Shown piece by piece: positions 52,401-60,444 of a DNA stretch of 64,000 nucleotides (positions within the stretch are counted from its first letter, which is position 1; every line of letters starts with the position of its first letter). The stretch covers positions 1 through 64,000 of the forward strand of contig JAXMBK010000015.1 in the NCBI GenBank assembly GCA_046349935.1, given 5' to 3'. This stretch comes from CAIXSC01 sp046349935. GTDB lineage: Bacteria > Planctomycetota > Planctomycetia > Pirellulales > Pirellulaceae. The translations under genes and the position numbers were made by a program. The notes under the pieces were generated by a model that was not told the DNA's origin, searched no databases, and saw only the letters and a list, made by a program, of their open reading frames with translations.

Positions 52401-52538
52401 GCGCAGTTACACGAGTCGCCTCGGTCGCTGATGCCCGACGATCTCTACCGACAATTCAAACCTCAAGCGCTGCGCGATTTGTTCGCGTACCTTCAATCGG
52501 CCCAACCCGTCTCTCCCTCCGATTCGACGCCGCGTTGA
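49422..52538 (+). CDS. PVC-type membrane-bound dehydrogenase with C-terminal haem domain (second copy)
   Basis: A 1038-residue protein. The GTG at 49422 has AAGGAG 6 bases upstream. Signal peptide (VAFLTVASTVALAVRALAQG). Propeller about 40-440: MQVADGFQVQLVAAEPLVRQP, IEFDDRGRLWVIQYLQYPNP, SLTFGPDGWLYGCQGS, LDFDRTGRLFYSTNYGGHV, VTLGPDGAVYAADWHDAR. Helical HEAT-type region about 450-880. The C-terminus has CGVCHVLFG with the first Cys at 908 and KVGPDLTSA...LVSLVDPSSVIRKEY. The same architecture as the gene at 38896 but with low identity. It probably passes electrons from a substrate to haem. It is linked in operon with DUF1501 and the isochorismatase-like protein. Confidence 0.9.
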   Translation: MSLLRGLRYADCHASRVAFLTVASTVALAVRALAQGYSPEEAPRRMQVADGFQVQLVAAEPLVRQPVAIEFDDRGRLWVIQYLQYPNPEGLQRVQVDRYSRTKYDRIPEPPPRGPRGADRITILEDVDGDGRMDRGRDFVAGLNLATGLAFGHGGVFVLNVPYLLFYPDRNRDDVPDSDPEVLLEGFGMEDAHSVANSLTFGPDGWLYGCQGSTVTADIRGVEFQQGVWRYHPTTRQFELFCEGGGNSWGLDFDRTGRLFYSTNYGGHVLLHGVQGGYFVKSFGKHGALHNPYAYGYFEHAPHDRFRGGHVSVGGIVYQGDLFPPEFRGRYIAGDLLGHGVYWHSIQPRGSSVQTAHGGELLVANDSWFAPTDVTLGPDGAVYAADWHDARTAHPDPDADWDRSNGRIYRLAPRNQAAVALAIAPVDFAQASVAQLLERHSHPSQWHVRKARQELVRRLHFGSDSDQAAVRSLRPTLEERATKHADETAALEALWTLDQISPLDEPLAHQLLHSPHVAVRVWTIRLLGDRRRLSDELAHTLDALAETEPAAAVRQQLACSAARFEPQHALPIINAHINRDISEDLQDPYLPLLWWWAVERHADAGREEVLKRFVRPTLWKSHLGRDVLLPRLARRYAAERKLDNLAALVRLLDAAPDAAAQAALWEPILQGWREQPRDKHSDDWQTDAWLTAARQHPFGVKALAAWRAAPATTPASLTLLQLCVALRHPDAIATAVGEAFDPQADANHRLALLESLRDAPDAAWELPAFALFAADQPIALRRAALQLLARLDSPSLPTKLLEWHRATPPSPLHASVCDVLLSRPASARAWLEAVDQGRLPASAASLEQIRRIALLNEPTLMPLVVKHWGRLEGATREEKLAEVRRLNNDLRAAAGDPMAGRMLFQKHCGVCHVLFGDGAKVGPDLTSANRQDRDFLLVSLVDPSSVIRKEYASLIVETQNGRVLAGLPVERTAAALTLVDAKGDRQTVATSDIAQLHESPRSLMPDDLYRQFKPQALRDLFAYLQSAQPVSPSDSTPR

Positions 52539-52566
52539 ATCCGCCCCCGTCGCCAGGAGCTTGCTC

Positions 52567-53655
52567 ATGCCCCGCATCTTGTCGCCGTCTGCCGTCGTCG
52601 CAATGCTGCTCGCAGTCCCCTTTTCACCATCGCCGCTGACGCTTCTCGGTGCGGAACCCACGACCGACGCCCGTCCTTACGAGAACCGTCTGCGCCGCAT
52701 CGAGTCGCCGCGTCCGCTGTTGGCCGACTATCCGGAGTTCTTTGAACCGATCATCGAAGAAGCGCACTACGAAGCGCCGGCGATCGTCGACGACGAAAAC
52801 GCCGACCTTCACGTCCGCGCCTGGAGGTTCTCGTACAACGCACGGGGCATCATCGAGATGCCGAATCACCTACGATCGCGCGAGACGGCCGTCATCATGG
52901 TCCATCCTTGGGCCATCGACGATGAATGGGGTTGGAAGACGCCCCAGCCGGCCGGCGTCGCCGACTTTTGTACGCCGACCAAAAACGGCCTCGCCGCGCA
53001 GCACACCAAACAAGTCATCGATCCATTTCTGAAGCGATTGCGCGGTCGAGCGTCGCTGGTCATGTACAGCCTCCCCGGTCCCGCCGACGCGATCCGCACC
53101 AAAGTCTATCGTTCGTTTCAAAAGACGCCGTCGCCCGCGGAACGCTCCGCGGGAGAACGCGAACTCCGACAAAAGTTGTCTGAATTTCAGTACGCAGGAC
53201 AACCGCTTCCGGAACAGCTGTCCTTGAACCGCGACAAGCCGGTCATCGATTACTTTCGCCAATTCCCCGGACTGGATGCGGGCGCACGCTTTAACGGCGC
53301 CGGATTCTGGGACCTGCCGATCCCCGTCAGCACGTCGGTGACGGTCGATCCCCAAGACGTCGTCATCTACGACGCAGAAGGCTATCCGGCTCTCCGCGAC
53401 TTCTTGAAGAAACAAGGCATACGACACGTGCTGCTTACCGGCTACGCCACCGACATGTGCTACTGCCGCACCACCGCCGGCTACGAGAATCTGTCTAAAG
53501 ACTTCAATGTCTTCCTGGTCGCGGATGCATCGCTGGCGACCTTTCCCTCGAACAAGTCGCCGCGTTTTGCCGTCAACGCGTCCATCTCCTACGCCGCCCT
53601 CAACCAACTGATCACTCAGGTCTCTTGGGTGAAGTTGGATTCGGTGCGGCCCTGA
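52567..53655 (+). CDS. Exported isochorismatase-like cysteine hydrolase
   Basis: A 362-residue protein. ATG at 52567 has AGGAG 7 bases upstream; a TTG at 52561 is in frame. Signal peptide (VVAMLLAVPFSPSPLTLLGA). The catalytic region shows VIMVHPWAIDDEWGW near residue 115, with the catalytic Asp, and LLTGYATDMCYCRTTAGYEN with nucleophile Cys 298. It ends LVADASLATFPSN. The family hydrolyses amides or vinyl ethers through an Asp-Lys-Cys triad. Export is unusual for the family, and a large insertion separates the two halves (about 150-260). Gap of 28 bases from the PVC dehydrogenase gene suggests a shared catabolic role. Confidence 0.83.
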   Translation: MPRILSPSAVVAMLLAVPFSPSPLTLLGAEPTTDARPYENRLRRIESPRPLLADYPEFFEPIIEEAHYEAPAIVDDENADLHVRAWRFSYNARGIIEMPNHLRSRETAVIMVHPWAIDDEWGWKTPQPAGVADFCTPTKNGLAAQHTKQVIDPFLKRLRGRASLVMYSLPGPADAIRTKVYRSFQKTPSPAERSAGERELRQKLSEFQYAGQPLPEQLSLNRDKPVIDYFRQFPGLDAGARFNGAGFWDLPIPVSTSVTVDPQDVVIYDAEGYPALRDFLKKQGIRHVLLTGYATDMCYCRTTAGYENLSKDFNVFLVADASLATFPSNKSPRFAVNASISYAALNQLITQVSWVKLDSVRP

Positions 53656-53669
53656 GGGCGCCGACACAG

Positions 53670-54290
53670 CTACGGTCCAGGCGGCATGAGCAACTCGACG
53701 CCCCGTTCACGGAGCAGCTTTTCGATCGACGCGCGATCCGACTCGCCAGGACGCACATAGACGACCAACCGTCGTTCGGGAAAGCTGGCGGTCGCCATCT
53801 CCACCCCCGGCAATCGATACACCATTTCGTAGACGGCCAGTTCGCAAGCGCGACAGTCGAGCCCTACGACGGCGATCTCGATCCGTTGCAGCTTGTCGAG
53901 CGGCAGTTCGCGCCGCGCCTTGATGCCGAAAGTATAACGCGACGCGCCGCGGACAAGCTGATCGATGCGCTCGATCACCTGTTCGGGCTTCGCCCCCGGA
54001 AAGGCCTGCGCAGCGTCCAAGGCCAACGTCGCCTCCGCCTGGGCGACGTCGACGCGCACCAGACGCACTTCGCTGATCCGGCTGAAAACTTCCTTCAGGT
54101 CGCGTTCGCGCGCCGCATTGAACAGGCCCGTAACTTGATAGACGACCTCCGATGCTGGAGCGCGATTCGCTGCCGCGTCATCCTGAGCGTCAGCGCGGCC
54201 GGATAATCCAGACGCCGACCACAGACACAGCGAGACGACCGTCGCCCACCGCCTTCGCCAATCCTTCCCGCCTTCCATCGACCGCGTCAT
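53670..54290 (-). CDS. Exported CxxC ferredoxin-fold (HMA-like) protein
   Basis: A 206-residue protein. The ATG at 54290 has AGGGGG 6 bases upstream; an ATG at 54296 is also possible. Signal peptide (WATVVSLCLWSASGLSGRADA). Two ferredoxin-like halves are visible: SEVVYQVTGLFNAARERDLK (about 47-100, no Cys) and IEIAVVGLDCRACELAVYEM (about 137-200), with GLDCRAC as a GMxCxxC-like metal site (Cys 146, 149). This resembles heavy-metal-associated domains that carry Cu(I). It is the last of three genes with DUF1592 and DUF1552, starting 10 bases after the DUF1592 gene. A role in metal delivery to the haem proteins is inference. Confidence 0.75.
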   Translation of the reverse strand: MTRSMEGGKDWRRRWATVVSLCLWSASGLSGRADAQDDAAANRAPASEVVYQVTGLFNAARERDLKEVFSRISEVRLVRVDVAQAEATLALDAAQAFPGAKPEQVIERIDQLVRGASRYTFGIKARRELPLDKLQRIEIAVVGLDCRACELAVYEMVYRLPGVEMATASFPERRLVVYVRPGESDRASIEKLLRERGVELLMPPGP

Positions 54291-54300
54291 GGCCATCCCC

Positions 54301-56979
54301 CTAGTGCATTCGAAAGAGCCGACTGTCGATCAGTTCAAGCAGCAGCGTCCGCAGACCTCCACCCTGGCGTTCGGTCGCGGACAGCACTTGTTCGAGCATC
54401 TCGCGGTCGCTGAATGCCACGTCACGTCCCGTCGAGTAGATCGTCAATTGTTGAGCGACGTTTCGCAGCAACGGTCGCGCATCGGCGGCCAGCAGACGCT
54501 GCAATTCCAGCACATCGCCGAACTTTTCTCCCGACGGCAATTCGCCGCTGGAATCAACCGGCGGCCCCAGTCGAAAGGAAATGGCGATCATCGGGTCGAT
54601 CGCACCGCGCGGCGCCGGGTCGCCGACGCCGATGGAGCGATACCGAGTGCGGAGGCCGCCGATCACGTCGAATGCCTCCAATGCAAAGCCAGGCGGATCG
54701 ATCCGCGAGTGGCATGAAGCACAAACGGCGAGCTCCCGGTGCTTTTGCAACTGCTCGCGAATCGTCGTCGCTCCGCGGACGTCGGGTTCAACCGCCGGCA
54801 CATTCGGCGGCGGCGGTTCCGGCGGCTGTCCCAATAATCTTGCCATCACAAACGCCCCGCGCGGAACGGGCGACGTAGTGGTTCCGTTCGCCGTGATCTT
54901 CAAGAGGGCGGCTTGCGTGAGAAAGGGACCGCGCGCCGAGCCCGCAGGAACTGCGACGCGCCGAATCTGCGAACCGCTTACGCCGGGAATGCCGTAATGG
55001 ACGGCCAATCTTTCGTTGAGCATCGCGAAGTCCGACCGCACCAAATGCCGCGCATCCAAGTCGCGTTCCAACAGCTCGCGAAAATAGGCCTGCGTTTCCG
55101 CCGCCATCGAATCTTGCAAGTACGGACTGAACTCAGGGTACAGCTTCTTGTCCGGGTCATTAGCGGCAATCTGTCGAAGTCGAAGCCATTGCCCCAAAAA
55201 ATCGACGACGAATCGCTGCGACTTTGGATCGCGCAGCAACCGCTCCGCTTCACCCCGCAACGCTTTCCCGTTTCTCAGTTCGCCCGACGCCGCCTTGATC
55301 CGCAGCGTCTCGTCGGGCCCCGAGTTCCACAGGAAGTAGGACAGTCGAGCAGCCAAGGCGTCGTCGTCGACTTCTCCTGCTCGCTCGCCGGCAGCCTCCA
55401 CGCGATAGAGAAAGTCCGGTGCGCACAACGCCGCTCGATACGCTCGGCGCATGGCCGTTTCAAAACACTCGCCCGATTCGAGCCCGCGCTCCACCAGCGC
55501 CGCATACTGACGTCGCACCTCGACGCCCACCGGCCGACGAAACAACCGCGGCAAAAAACTCGCTAACAACCGGTCTGCATCTTCCAACGGTTGCTCCGAC
55601 AGCACCGTCCAAACGCCTTCTTCGCGATCCGGCGTGTTTTTTCCCATGAACATCTGCTGTCGAGCAGGAACGTGATGGGGTGGACGCACGCCGGGATGCT
55701 CTTCCGGTTTGAACTCCCGCAGCGGCAAGTCGCCGAATAACACGCGGTGGCTGGTCGGCGGCCACGTTTCATGCAGCGGTCCTTCCACGTCGAGCCAGTC
55801 GCAGGCAATCCCCGGTCCGACATACCCCATCGCCCGTTGCTTTCCGCGCGTGTGGCCGCTCACCAGCGACGCCGCATTAAAGCCGATGGTTTCGCGGGGA
55901 TTGAGCCACGTCGTCAATTCGTGCACTTGCTCATTCATCGACGGCGCATCGAAATACGCCAACACCGTGCTCGGATGCCCGCCGCCGCGACCATCGCCCG
56001 TCAGCTGCACGATCGACAGCCGCGCCGCCTCGACGCCGCGCGACGGCAAGACTTGTCCACGATCCCACTGAAAACTCCACAGCGACGTTTTGATTCGATA
56101 ACGCCCCGGGTAGATCGTCACAAATTCGTTGAAGTACGGATGAAATGCTTCGTCCTCATGCCGAAACAGTCCAACGCTGGCGCCGTTGTGAAACGAGCCC
56201 ATTCGTTCATGGGCGCCTTGATCCAAATGCATCTGCTCGCCCGCAGGTGGAAACTCGGGGTCCGGCTTCTTGTTCTTCAACAGCACCCCGTCGCCGTGCA
56301 GCAGCACGTGCGCGACAAACCCCGGCGGATTCGCGAGCGAGATTCGCTGAGTCTTCACCGCAGGCGCGACGGGGCGAGTCGCGATCGCCATGTCGAGAAT
56401 GCGATCGGCCGACTCCAAGTACTTCGCCAAGTTGACATGCGACACGTCGAGCGCCTCGCTGTTCTTGTCGAAGCCGTGCGCAGAGCCATCCGCGGGCAGT
56501 TCTCCCTGCAGCGCGATTCCCGGCATGTCGAACAAGTCGCGGATCGTGTTCTCGTACTCCGCGCGAGTCAAGCGGCGCAGGCCGGTGCGCGGTCCCGCAC
56601 CAAGGCGACGCCGTTCGGCGACCAGCAGACTGCCGCGCAACGCACGAGTCCAGGCTTCGCTCTCGCCGACGGGCGGCTGCGGAGCGTCCTTCGGCGGCAT
56701 CTGCCCCAAAGAAACTCGATCAAACACTTTCACCCAGCGCTGGAACGACTCGCGATCGTCGAGTTTCCAATCCAAACGCTGCAAATCCAAACCGGCCGCC
56801 GCCTCGTCCCCGGCATGACACGCGGCACAATGCCGTTCCAGAAACGGCCGCACGTGCGCCTCTTCCAATTCCGCGTTCGCTCGGCCGCCCGCACTCACGG
56901 CCAACCAGCCGCACACGAGCGCCGCAAACCAATTCCGCGAACGCCTGCCGACGCGAGGCCAGGATGTTTCGACTTTCAC
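54301..56979 (-). CDS. DUF1592-family cytochrome-domain protein
   Basis: An 892-residue exported protein. The GTG at 56979 is chosen because GGAGG lies 9 bases upstream and the DUF1552 gene ends one base before it. Signal peptide (WFAALVCGWLAVSAGGRANA), then a haem motif CAACH at 51-55 in FLERHCAACHAGDEAAAG. The DUF1587/1592/1588/1585 series follows: LRRLTRAEYENTIRDLFDM, LARLSYFLWNSGPDETLRIK, KSQRFVVDFLGQWLRLRQI, RAYRAALCAPDFLYRVEA, CASCHSRIDPPGFALEAFDV (second CxxCH) and a final ISFRLGPPVDSSGELPSG...LIDSRLFRMH. It pairs with DUF1552 as these families always do, in the periplasm or paryphoplasm. Confidence 0.92.
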   Translation of the reverse strand: MKVETSWPRVGRRSRNWFAALVCGWLAVSAGGRANAELEEAHVRPFLERHCAACHAGDEAAAGLDLQRLDWKLDDRESFQRWVKVFDRVSLGQMPPKDAPQPPVGESEAWTRALRGSLLVAERRRLGAGPRTGLRRLTRAEYENTIRDLFDMPGIALQGELPADGSAHGFDKNSEALDVSHVNLAKYLESADRILDMAIATRPVAPAVKTQRISLANPPGFVAHVLLHGDGVLLKNKKPDPEFPPAGEQMHLDQGAHERMGSFHNGASVGLFRHEDEAFHPYFNEFVTIYPGRYRIKTSLWSFQWDRGQVLPSRGVEAARLSIVQLTGDGRGGGHPSTVLAYFDAPSMNEQVHELTTWLNPRETIGFNAASLVSGHTRGKQRAMGYVGPGIACDWLDVEGPLHETWPPTSHRVLFGDLPLREFKPEEHPGVRPPHHVPARQQMFMGKNTPDREEGVWTVLSEQPLEDADRLLASFLPRLFRRPVGVEVRRQYAALVERGLESGECFETAMRRAYRAALCAPDFLYRVEAAGERAGEVDDDALAARLSYFLWNSGPDETLRIKAASGELRNGKALRGEAERLLRDPKSQRFVVDFLGQWLRLRQIAANDPDKKLYPEFSPYLQDSMAAETQAYFRELLERDLDARHLVRSDFAMLNERLAVHYGIPGVSGSQIRRVAVPAGSARGPFLTQAALLKITANGTTTSPVPRGAFVMARLLGQPPEPPPPNVPAVEPDVRGATTIREQLQKHRELAVCASCHSRIDPPGFALEAFDVIGGLRTRYRSIGVGDPAPRGAIDPMIAISFRLGPPVDSSGELPSGEKFGDVLELQRLLAADARPLLRNVAQQLTIYSTGRDVAFSDREMLEQVLSATERQGGGLRTLLLELIDSRLFRMH

Positions 56980-56980
56980 G

Positions 56981-58225
56981 TCAGGTCGCCTCCAGCCCGC
57001 GGAACGTTCCCTTGCCGGTGGAGAACGCATCGGTTTCGATTCCCAGACGCTGCAGCATCGAAACGAACAGGTTCGTGAGGGGATAGTTGTCGTCTTTGTC
57101 AAAGGCCAAGTGTTGGCCGTGGCGGAAACCGCCGCCGGCCAGCAGCACGGGGAGATTCGTGTTGGAGTGCGAATTGGCGCTCCCCATGCATGTTCCGTAG
57201 AGCACCATGGTGCGGTCCAACAGCGACTCGCCGTCTTCCTTCGCGCCGTCCAAACTCTTGAGGAACTGGCCCAACGCGTCGAATTGCCCCTCTTCGTGCC
57301 GTCGCAGCTCGTCGATCACTTCCGGACGATTGCCGTGATGCGTGATGTTGTGAATCACGGTCGTGTCGATGAACAGCGATACGATGCGCGACGAGTCGGT
57401 CTCGAGCGCCAGCTTGATGACGTCGAAGAACATGCGCGTTCGTTGGACGAAGGCGCGGGCGTCGTCGAGTTCCTCGGGCGGCTTGGCGTCGACCGCCGGC
57501 TTCGGGCGATGCTCCCATGCCTGGGCGCTCGCCAACCGCTGCTCGAGATCGCGCACCGAACTGAAGTATTGATCGATGCGACGTTGATCGTCGGCCGACA
57601 ACGACCGACTCAAACGCTTCGACTGGTCGCCGACGAAGTCCAGCACGCTGCGTCCCTGTCGCAGCGCCTCGACGTTCGCCTCGACTTCCTCCGGCTTTCC
57701 CTGGATGAACAACTTTTGGAATAGTCGTCGCGGGCTGCGTTCGGGAGCGATCGGAGCGCCGCTGCGAGTAAAGCTGAGCGTGCCGCCCTCGTTGGACATG
57801 GCGAGCACCAGCGAAGGGTAGCGAGTACGATCGCCGATCAATTCGGCGGCGTACTGATCCAGCGACACCCAATTGCGAAAACCGCCGCGTTCCGGGTGCG
57901 GAGTTCCCGTGAGAAAGCACTTCTCCGCCGCATGAGCGCCCGTCACGCCTGGGTGGCTCGTGCCTGAGAATACGGTCCACTGCGAGCGAACATCAGCCAG
58001 TTTGGCAAGGTAGGGCGTGAGCTCAAAGTCGCGTCCTGCTTTCTCAGGAAAAAAGAACTGCGGCAGTATGCCCATGTTCGTCTCGATGGCGACCATGCGC
58101 CGCGGCGTCGGGCGACGCGCATCCGCGGCGCCGAGAGGCCGCATGGCGTCCAACAACGGCAAAGCCAACGCCACCCCCGCGCCGCGCAAGAACGTACGCC
58201 GCGCCAACGGCCCAGATCGGTTCAT
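56981..58225 (-). CDS. DUF1552 protein with Tat-like signal
   Basis: A 414-residue protein; the ATG at 58225 has GGGGGA just upstream, directly after a palindromic repeat. Signal LARRTFLRGAGVALALPLLDAM carries a twin-arginine core. DUF1552 landmarks are RRMVAIETNMGILPQFFFPEK, WTVFSGTSHPGVTGAHAAEKCFLTG, RSVLDFVGDQSKRLSRSLSADD and MVLYGTCMGSANSHSNTNLP. The fold is sulfatase/phosphatase-like without the formylglycine motif. It starts the three-gene unit DUF1552-DUF1592-HMA-like protein. No metal ligand set can be proposed with confidence. Confidence 0.92.
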   Translation of the reverse strand: MNRSGPLARRTFLRGAGVALALPLLDAMRPLGAADARRPTPRRMVAIETNMGILPQFFFPEKAGRDFELTPYLAKLADVRSQWTVFSGTSHPGVTGAHAAEKCFLTGTPHPERGGFRNWVSLDQYAAELIGDRTRYPSLVLAMSNEGGTLSFTRSGAPIAPERSPRRLFQKLFIQGKPEEVEANVEALRQGRSVLDFVGDQSKRLSRSLSADDQRRIDQYFSSVRDLEQRLASAQAWEHRPKPAVDAKPPEELDDARAFVQRTRMFFDVIKLALETDSSRIVSLFIDTTVIHNITHHGNRPEVIDELRRHEEGQFDALGQFLKSLDGAKEDGESLLDRTMVLYGTCMGSANSHSNTNLPVLLAGGGFRHGQHLAFDKDDNYPLTNLFVSMLQRLGIETDAFSTGKGTFRGLEAT

Positions 58226-58230
58226 AAGTC

Positions 58231-58257
58231 CCCCGTAGGACAGGCTTCCAGCCTGTC
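58231..58257 (+). repeat. 'aggctggaagcct' repeat in reverse orientation
   Basis: Palindrome gacaggcttccagcctgtc (58239-58257) with the ctacggggg end reaching the ribosome-binding site of the DUF1552 gene. Here the element lies 5' of a gene instead of 3', and its G-run supplies the Shine-Dalgarno. Confidence 0.8.
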
Positions 58258-58365
58258 TCTCCACCCCAACCGCAAACAAGCCAACACCGCCACCACCAGC
58301 AGAAGCAGCAGCAGCCTGCAGCGGCCGCCCTCGCTTGCTGACGCCGTATGTTAACTGCGCGTTCG

Positions 58366-58388
58366 GACAGGCTGAAGGACTGTCCTAC
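58366..58388 (-). repeat. Degenerate 'aggctg' repeat
   Basis: gacaggctgaaggactgtcctac: the usual ends with an altered centre, leaving a 5-base stem gacag/ctgtc. It lies 26 bases before the tandem array. Confidence 0.6.
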
Positions 58389-58414
58389 TGTTTCTATTGT
58401 TTCTACCGTTTCTA

Positions 58415-58514
58415 CACAGGCTGGAAGCCTGTGCTACGGCTGGAAGCCTGTGCTACGGCTGGAAGCCTGTGCTACGGCTGGAAGCCTGTGCTACGGCTAG
58501 GTGCCTGTGCTGCG
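58415..58514 (-). repeat. Tandem array of a 19-base palindromic unit
   Basis: Unit gctggaagcctgtgctacg, four identical copies from 58420 to 58495 and a degenerate fifth at 58496-58514 that touches the stop codon of the old yellow enzyme gene. The first unit has the full palindrome cacaggctggaagcctgtg (58415-58433). No unique spacers, so not CRISPR. Confidence 0.9.
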
Positions 58515-59615
58515 TTAATTGGCCTGGTACCTTGGGAAATCGAGGTACCCTTCGTCGCCGTGGCTGTACCATACGGAGAAGTCGGCTTCGGGGGCTAACG
58601 GCCAACGGTTGGCAAAGCGTTCCACCAAATCGGGGTTGCTGATGTAGGGGCGACCGAAGGCGATCATATCGGCGTCGCCGCGCGCGACGGCCGCCTCCGC
58701 CTTCTCTTGGTCGTACCCGCAGTTGCCCATCAGCGGACCGCGGTACACCGCGCGAAAGTCGGCCAACGTCATCGGCTCGCCGTGTTGATGGAATCCGAAC
58801 GCCAGCCCGTCGACGACATGCAGGTAAGCGAGTCCATAGGCGTCAAGTTCACGAGCGGCGTAGGTGAAGGTTTCGCGATTGTCGGTCGATCCCATGTCGT
58901 TATAGATTCCGTTAGGAGACAGACGCAGCGCCAAACGCGACGGCGACCAGGCTGTCGACACGGCCTCGACGATTTCGCGCAGAAAACGAAAGCGATTCTC
59001 AATGTTGCCGCCGTACCGGTCAGTCCGCTGATTGGTTCGCGACTGCAAAAACTGATCGATCAGATAGCCGTTGGCGCTGTGCAACTCCACGCCGTCGAAC
59101 CCTGCCTCGCGCGCTCGCAGCGCCGCCGCTCGATAGTCGGCCACGATCCGTGGAATCTCGTCCGTTTCAAGCGCTCGCGGCGTCTCGTACGGCTGCTTGC
59201 CGAGCGGCGTGTGGATGTACTCGCCGTTCAGTTTCACCGCCGACGGCGCAACGGGCGGCGAACGGTCGGCTCGAAAACCGCTATGCGACGCCCGTCCACA
59301 GTGCCACAGCTGCAGAAAGATCTTGCCGCCGCGCGCATGCACCGCCTCCACGATCGGACGCCAGGCTTGCGCCATCGCGTCGGTGTAAATGCCCGGCGTC
59401 TGATTCCAGCCGATCGCTTGCTCGCTGATCGCCGTCGCTTCGCTCACGATCAGGCCGGCCGAGGCCCGTTGCGCGTAGTATTGCGTCATGCGCTGGTTGG
59501 CCGTTCGTTCCACTCCGGCGCGCGCTCGGGTCAGCGGGGCCATCACGATTCGATTGGCCAGCTGGAGCTCGCCGTGGGAAAAGGGGGATAGCAGGTTCGG
59601 TATCGTCGTACTCAT
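58515..59615 (-). CDS. Old yellow enzyme family alkene reductase
   Basis: A 366-residue FMN-dependent NAD(P)H oxidoreductase. The ATG at 59615 has AGGAG about 10 bases upstream. It opens LLSPFSHGELQLANRIVMAPLTRARA, then FLQLWHCGRASHS, the substrate-binding pair HSAN in DGVELHSANGYLIDQFLQS, and SRTNQRTDRYGGNIENRFRF. Length and motifs fit NemA/OYE-type alkene reductases, which reduce C=C bonds of unsaturated carbonyls and nitro compounds in the cytoplasm. It is last in the marR-pirin-OYE operon, 53 bases from the pirin gene. A NemR-like inducible detoxification role is likely by analogy. Confidence 0.93.
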   Translation of the reverse strand: MSTTIPNLLSPFSHGELQLANRIVMAPLTRARAGVERTANQRMTQYYAQRASAGLIVSEATAISEQAIGWNQTPGIYTDAMAQAWRPIVEAVHARGGKIFLQLWHCGRASHSGFRADRSPPVAPSAVKLNGEYIHTPLGKQPYETPRALETDEIPRIVADYRAAALRAREAGFDGVELHSANGYLIDQFLQSRTNQRTDRYGGNIENRFRFLREIVEAVSTAWSPSRLALRLSPNGIYNDMGSTDNRETFTYAARELDAYGLAYLHVVDGLAFGFHQHGEPMTLADFRAVYRGPLMGNCGYDQEKAEAAVARGDADMIAFGRPYISNPDLVERFANRWPLAPEADFSVWYSHGDEGYLDFPRYQAN

Positions 59616-59668
59616 CGAATCCAAGCTCCTAGAAGAGTTCAAATCACACTCACGCAAGTTCGCGTCAC

Positions 59669-60391
59669 TCAAGCCATTTCAAACAGCAACACCTCGGCGT
59701 CGCCGTCGTTCGTCGCGATCAGTTCCAGCGACCGTTCGTCGCTCGACGCGACGCCGTCGCCCTCGGACAGTTCAAGTTCCGCCAGCCGCACGGCGCCGCG
59801 CAGGACTTGCAGCCAAACATGGCAACCGTGATCTACGTCTTTAGACAGCGAACTCCCGGCTGGCAGCGTCGCGAGACTAAGTCGCGCCGTTTGTTGAATG
59901 CGCAGGGGCGACGCCTCTTCCCCCTCGCTGAACGAGCCCGCCGGCGCGGCGACGCACTGCCAGCGGCCCACGCGTTCGGACGGATCAAACCGACGTTGTT
60001 CATAACTGGGCGACAAGCCGCGACGTTCTGGAAACAGCCAGATTTGATACAGGTGCGTGGGCTCGTCCGTCGACGGATTGAACTCGCTATGCAGAATCCC
60101 CGTACCGGCCGACATGCGCTGGACTTCGCCCGGCCGAAGAACCGCCCCGTGCCCCAGACTATCGCGATGCTCGAGCGCTCCCTCGAGCACGATGGTGACG
60201 ATTTCCATGTCGCGATGCGGATGCATGTCGAACCCGCGTCCCGGCGCGACCCGGTCCTCATTCATTACGCGCAGCGAGCGAAACCCCATGTGGCGTTCAT
60301 CGCGATACTCGCTGAACGAAAACGTATAGCGCGCCTGCAGCCACCCCCAGTCGGCCTGACCTCGCTCGCTTCCCAACCGTCGAGTCCACAT
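59669..60391 (-). CDS. Pirin-family protein
   Basis: A 240-residue bicupin. The ATG at 60391 has a strong GGGAGGGGG ribosome-binding region upstream. The N-terminal cupin metal ligands are in GFDMHPHRDMEIVTIVLEG (HxH) and in GILHSEFNPS (H and E). The second cupin runs from about 145 to the end and lacks those ligands. Pirins bind iron; some have quercetinase activity and others modulate redox enzymes. The gene lies between marR and the old yellow enzyme gene with equal 53-base gaps on both sides, so all three are probably one electrophile or oxidative-stress response unit. Confidence 0.93.
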   Translation of the reverse strand: MWTRRLGSERGQADWGWLQARYTFSFSEYRDERHMGFRSLRVMNEDRVAPGRGFDMHPHRDMEIVTIVLEGALEHRDSLGHGAVLRPGEVQRMSAGTGILHSEFNPSTDEPTHLYQIWLFPERRGLSPSYEQRRFDPSERVGRWQCVAAPAGSFSEGEEASPLRIQQTARLSLATLPAGSSLSKDVDHGCHVWLQVLRGAVRLAELELSEGDGVASSDERSLELIATNDGDAEVLLFEMA

Positions 60392-60444
60392 TGTTTCCCC
60401 CTCCCAGTCGACGCCGCGCTCGCGGCCGGCGTTCAAAAAAAACG

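Noticed and set aside
58420..58514. CRISPR-like array
   Set aside because: Units are joined head to tail with no unique spacers, and no cas gene is near.
58335..58642. Reading frames with repeated LEACATAGS / WKPVLRL peptides
   Set aside because: They are translations of the palindromic 19-base repeat, not proteins.
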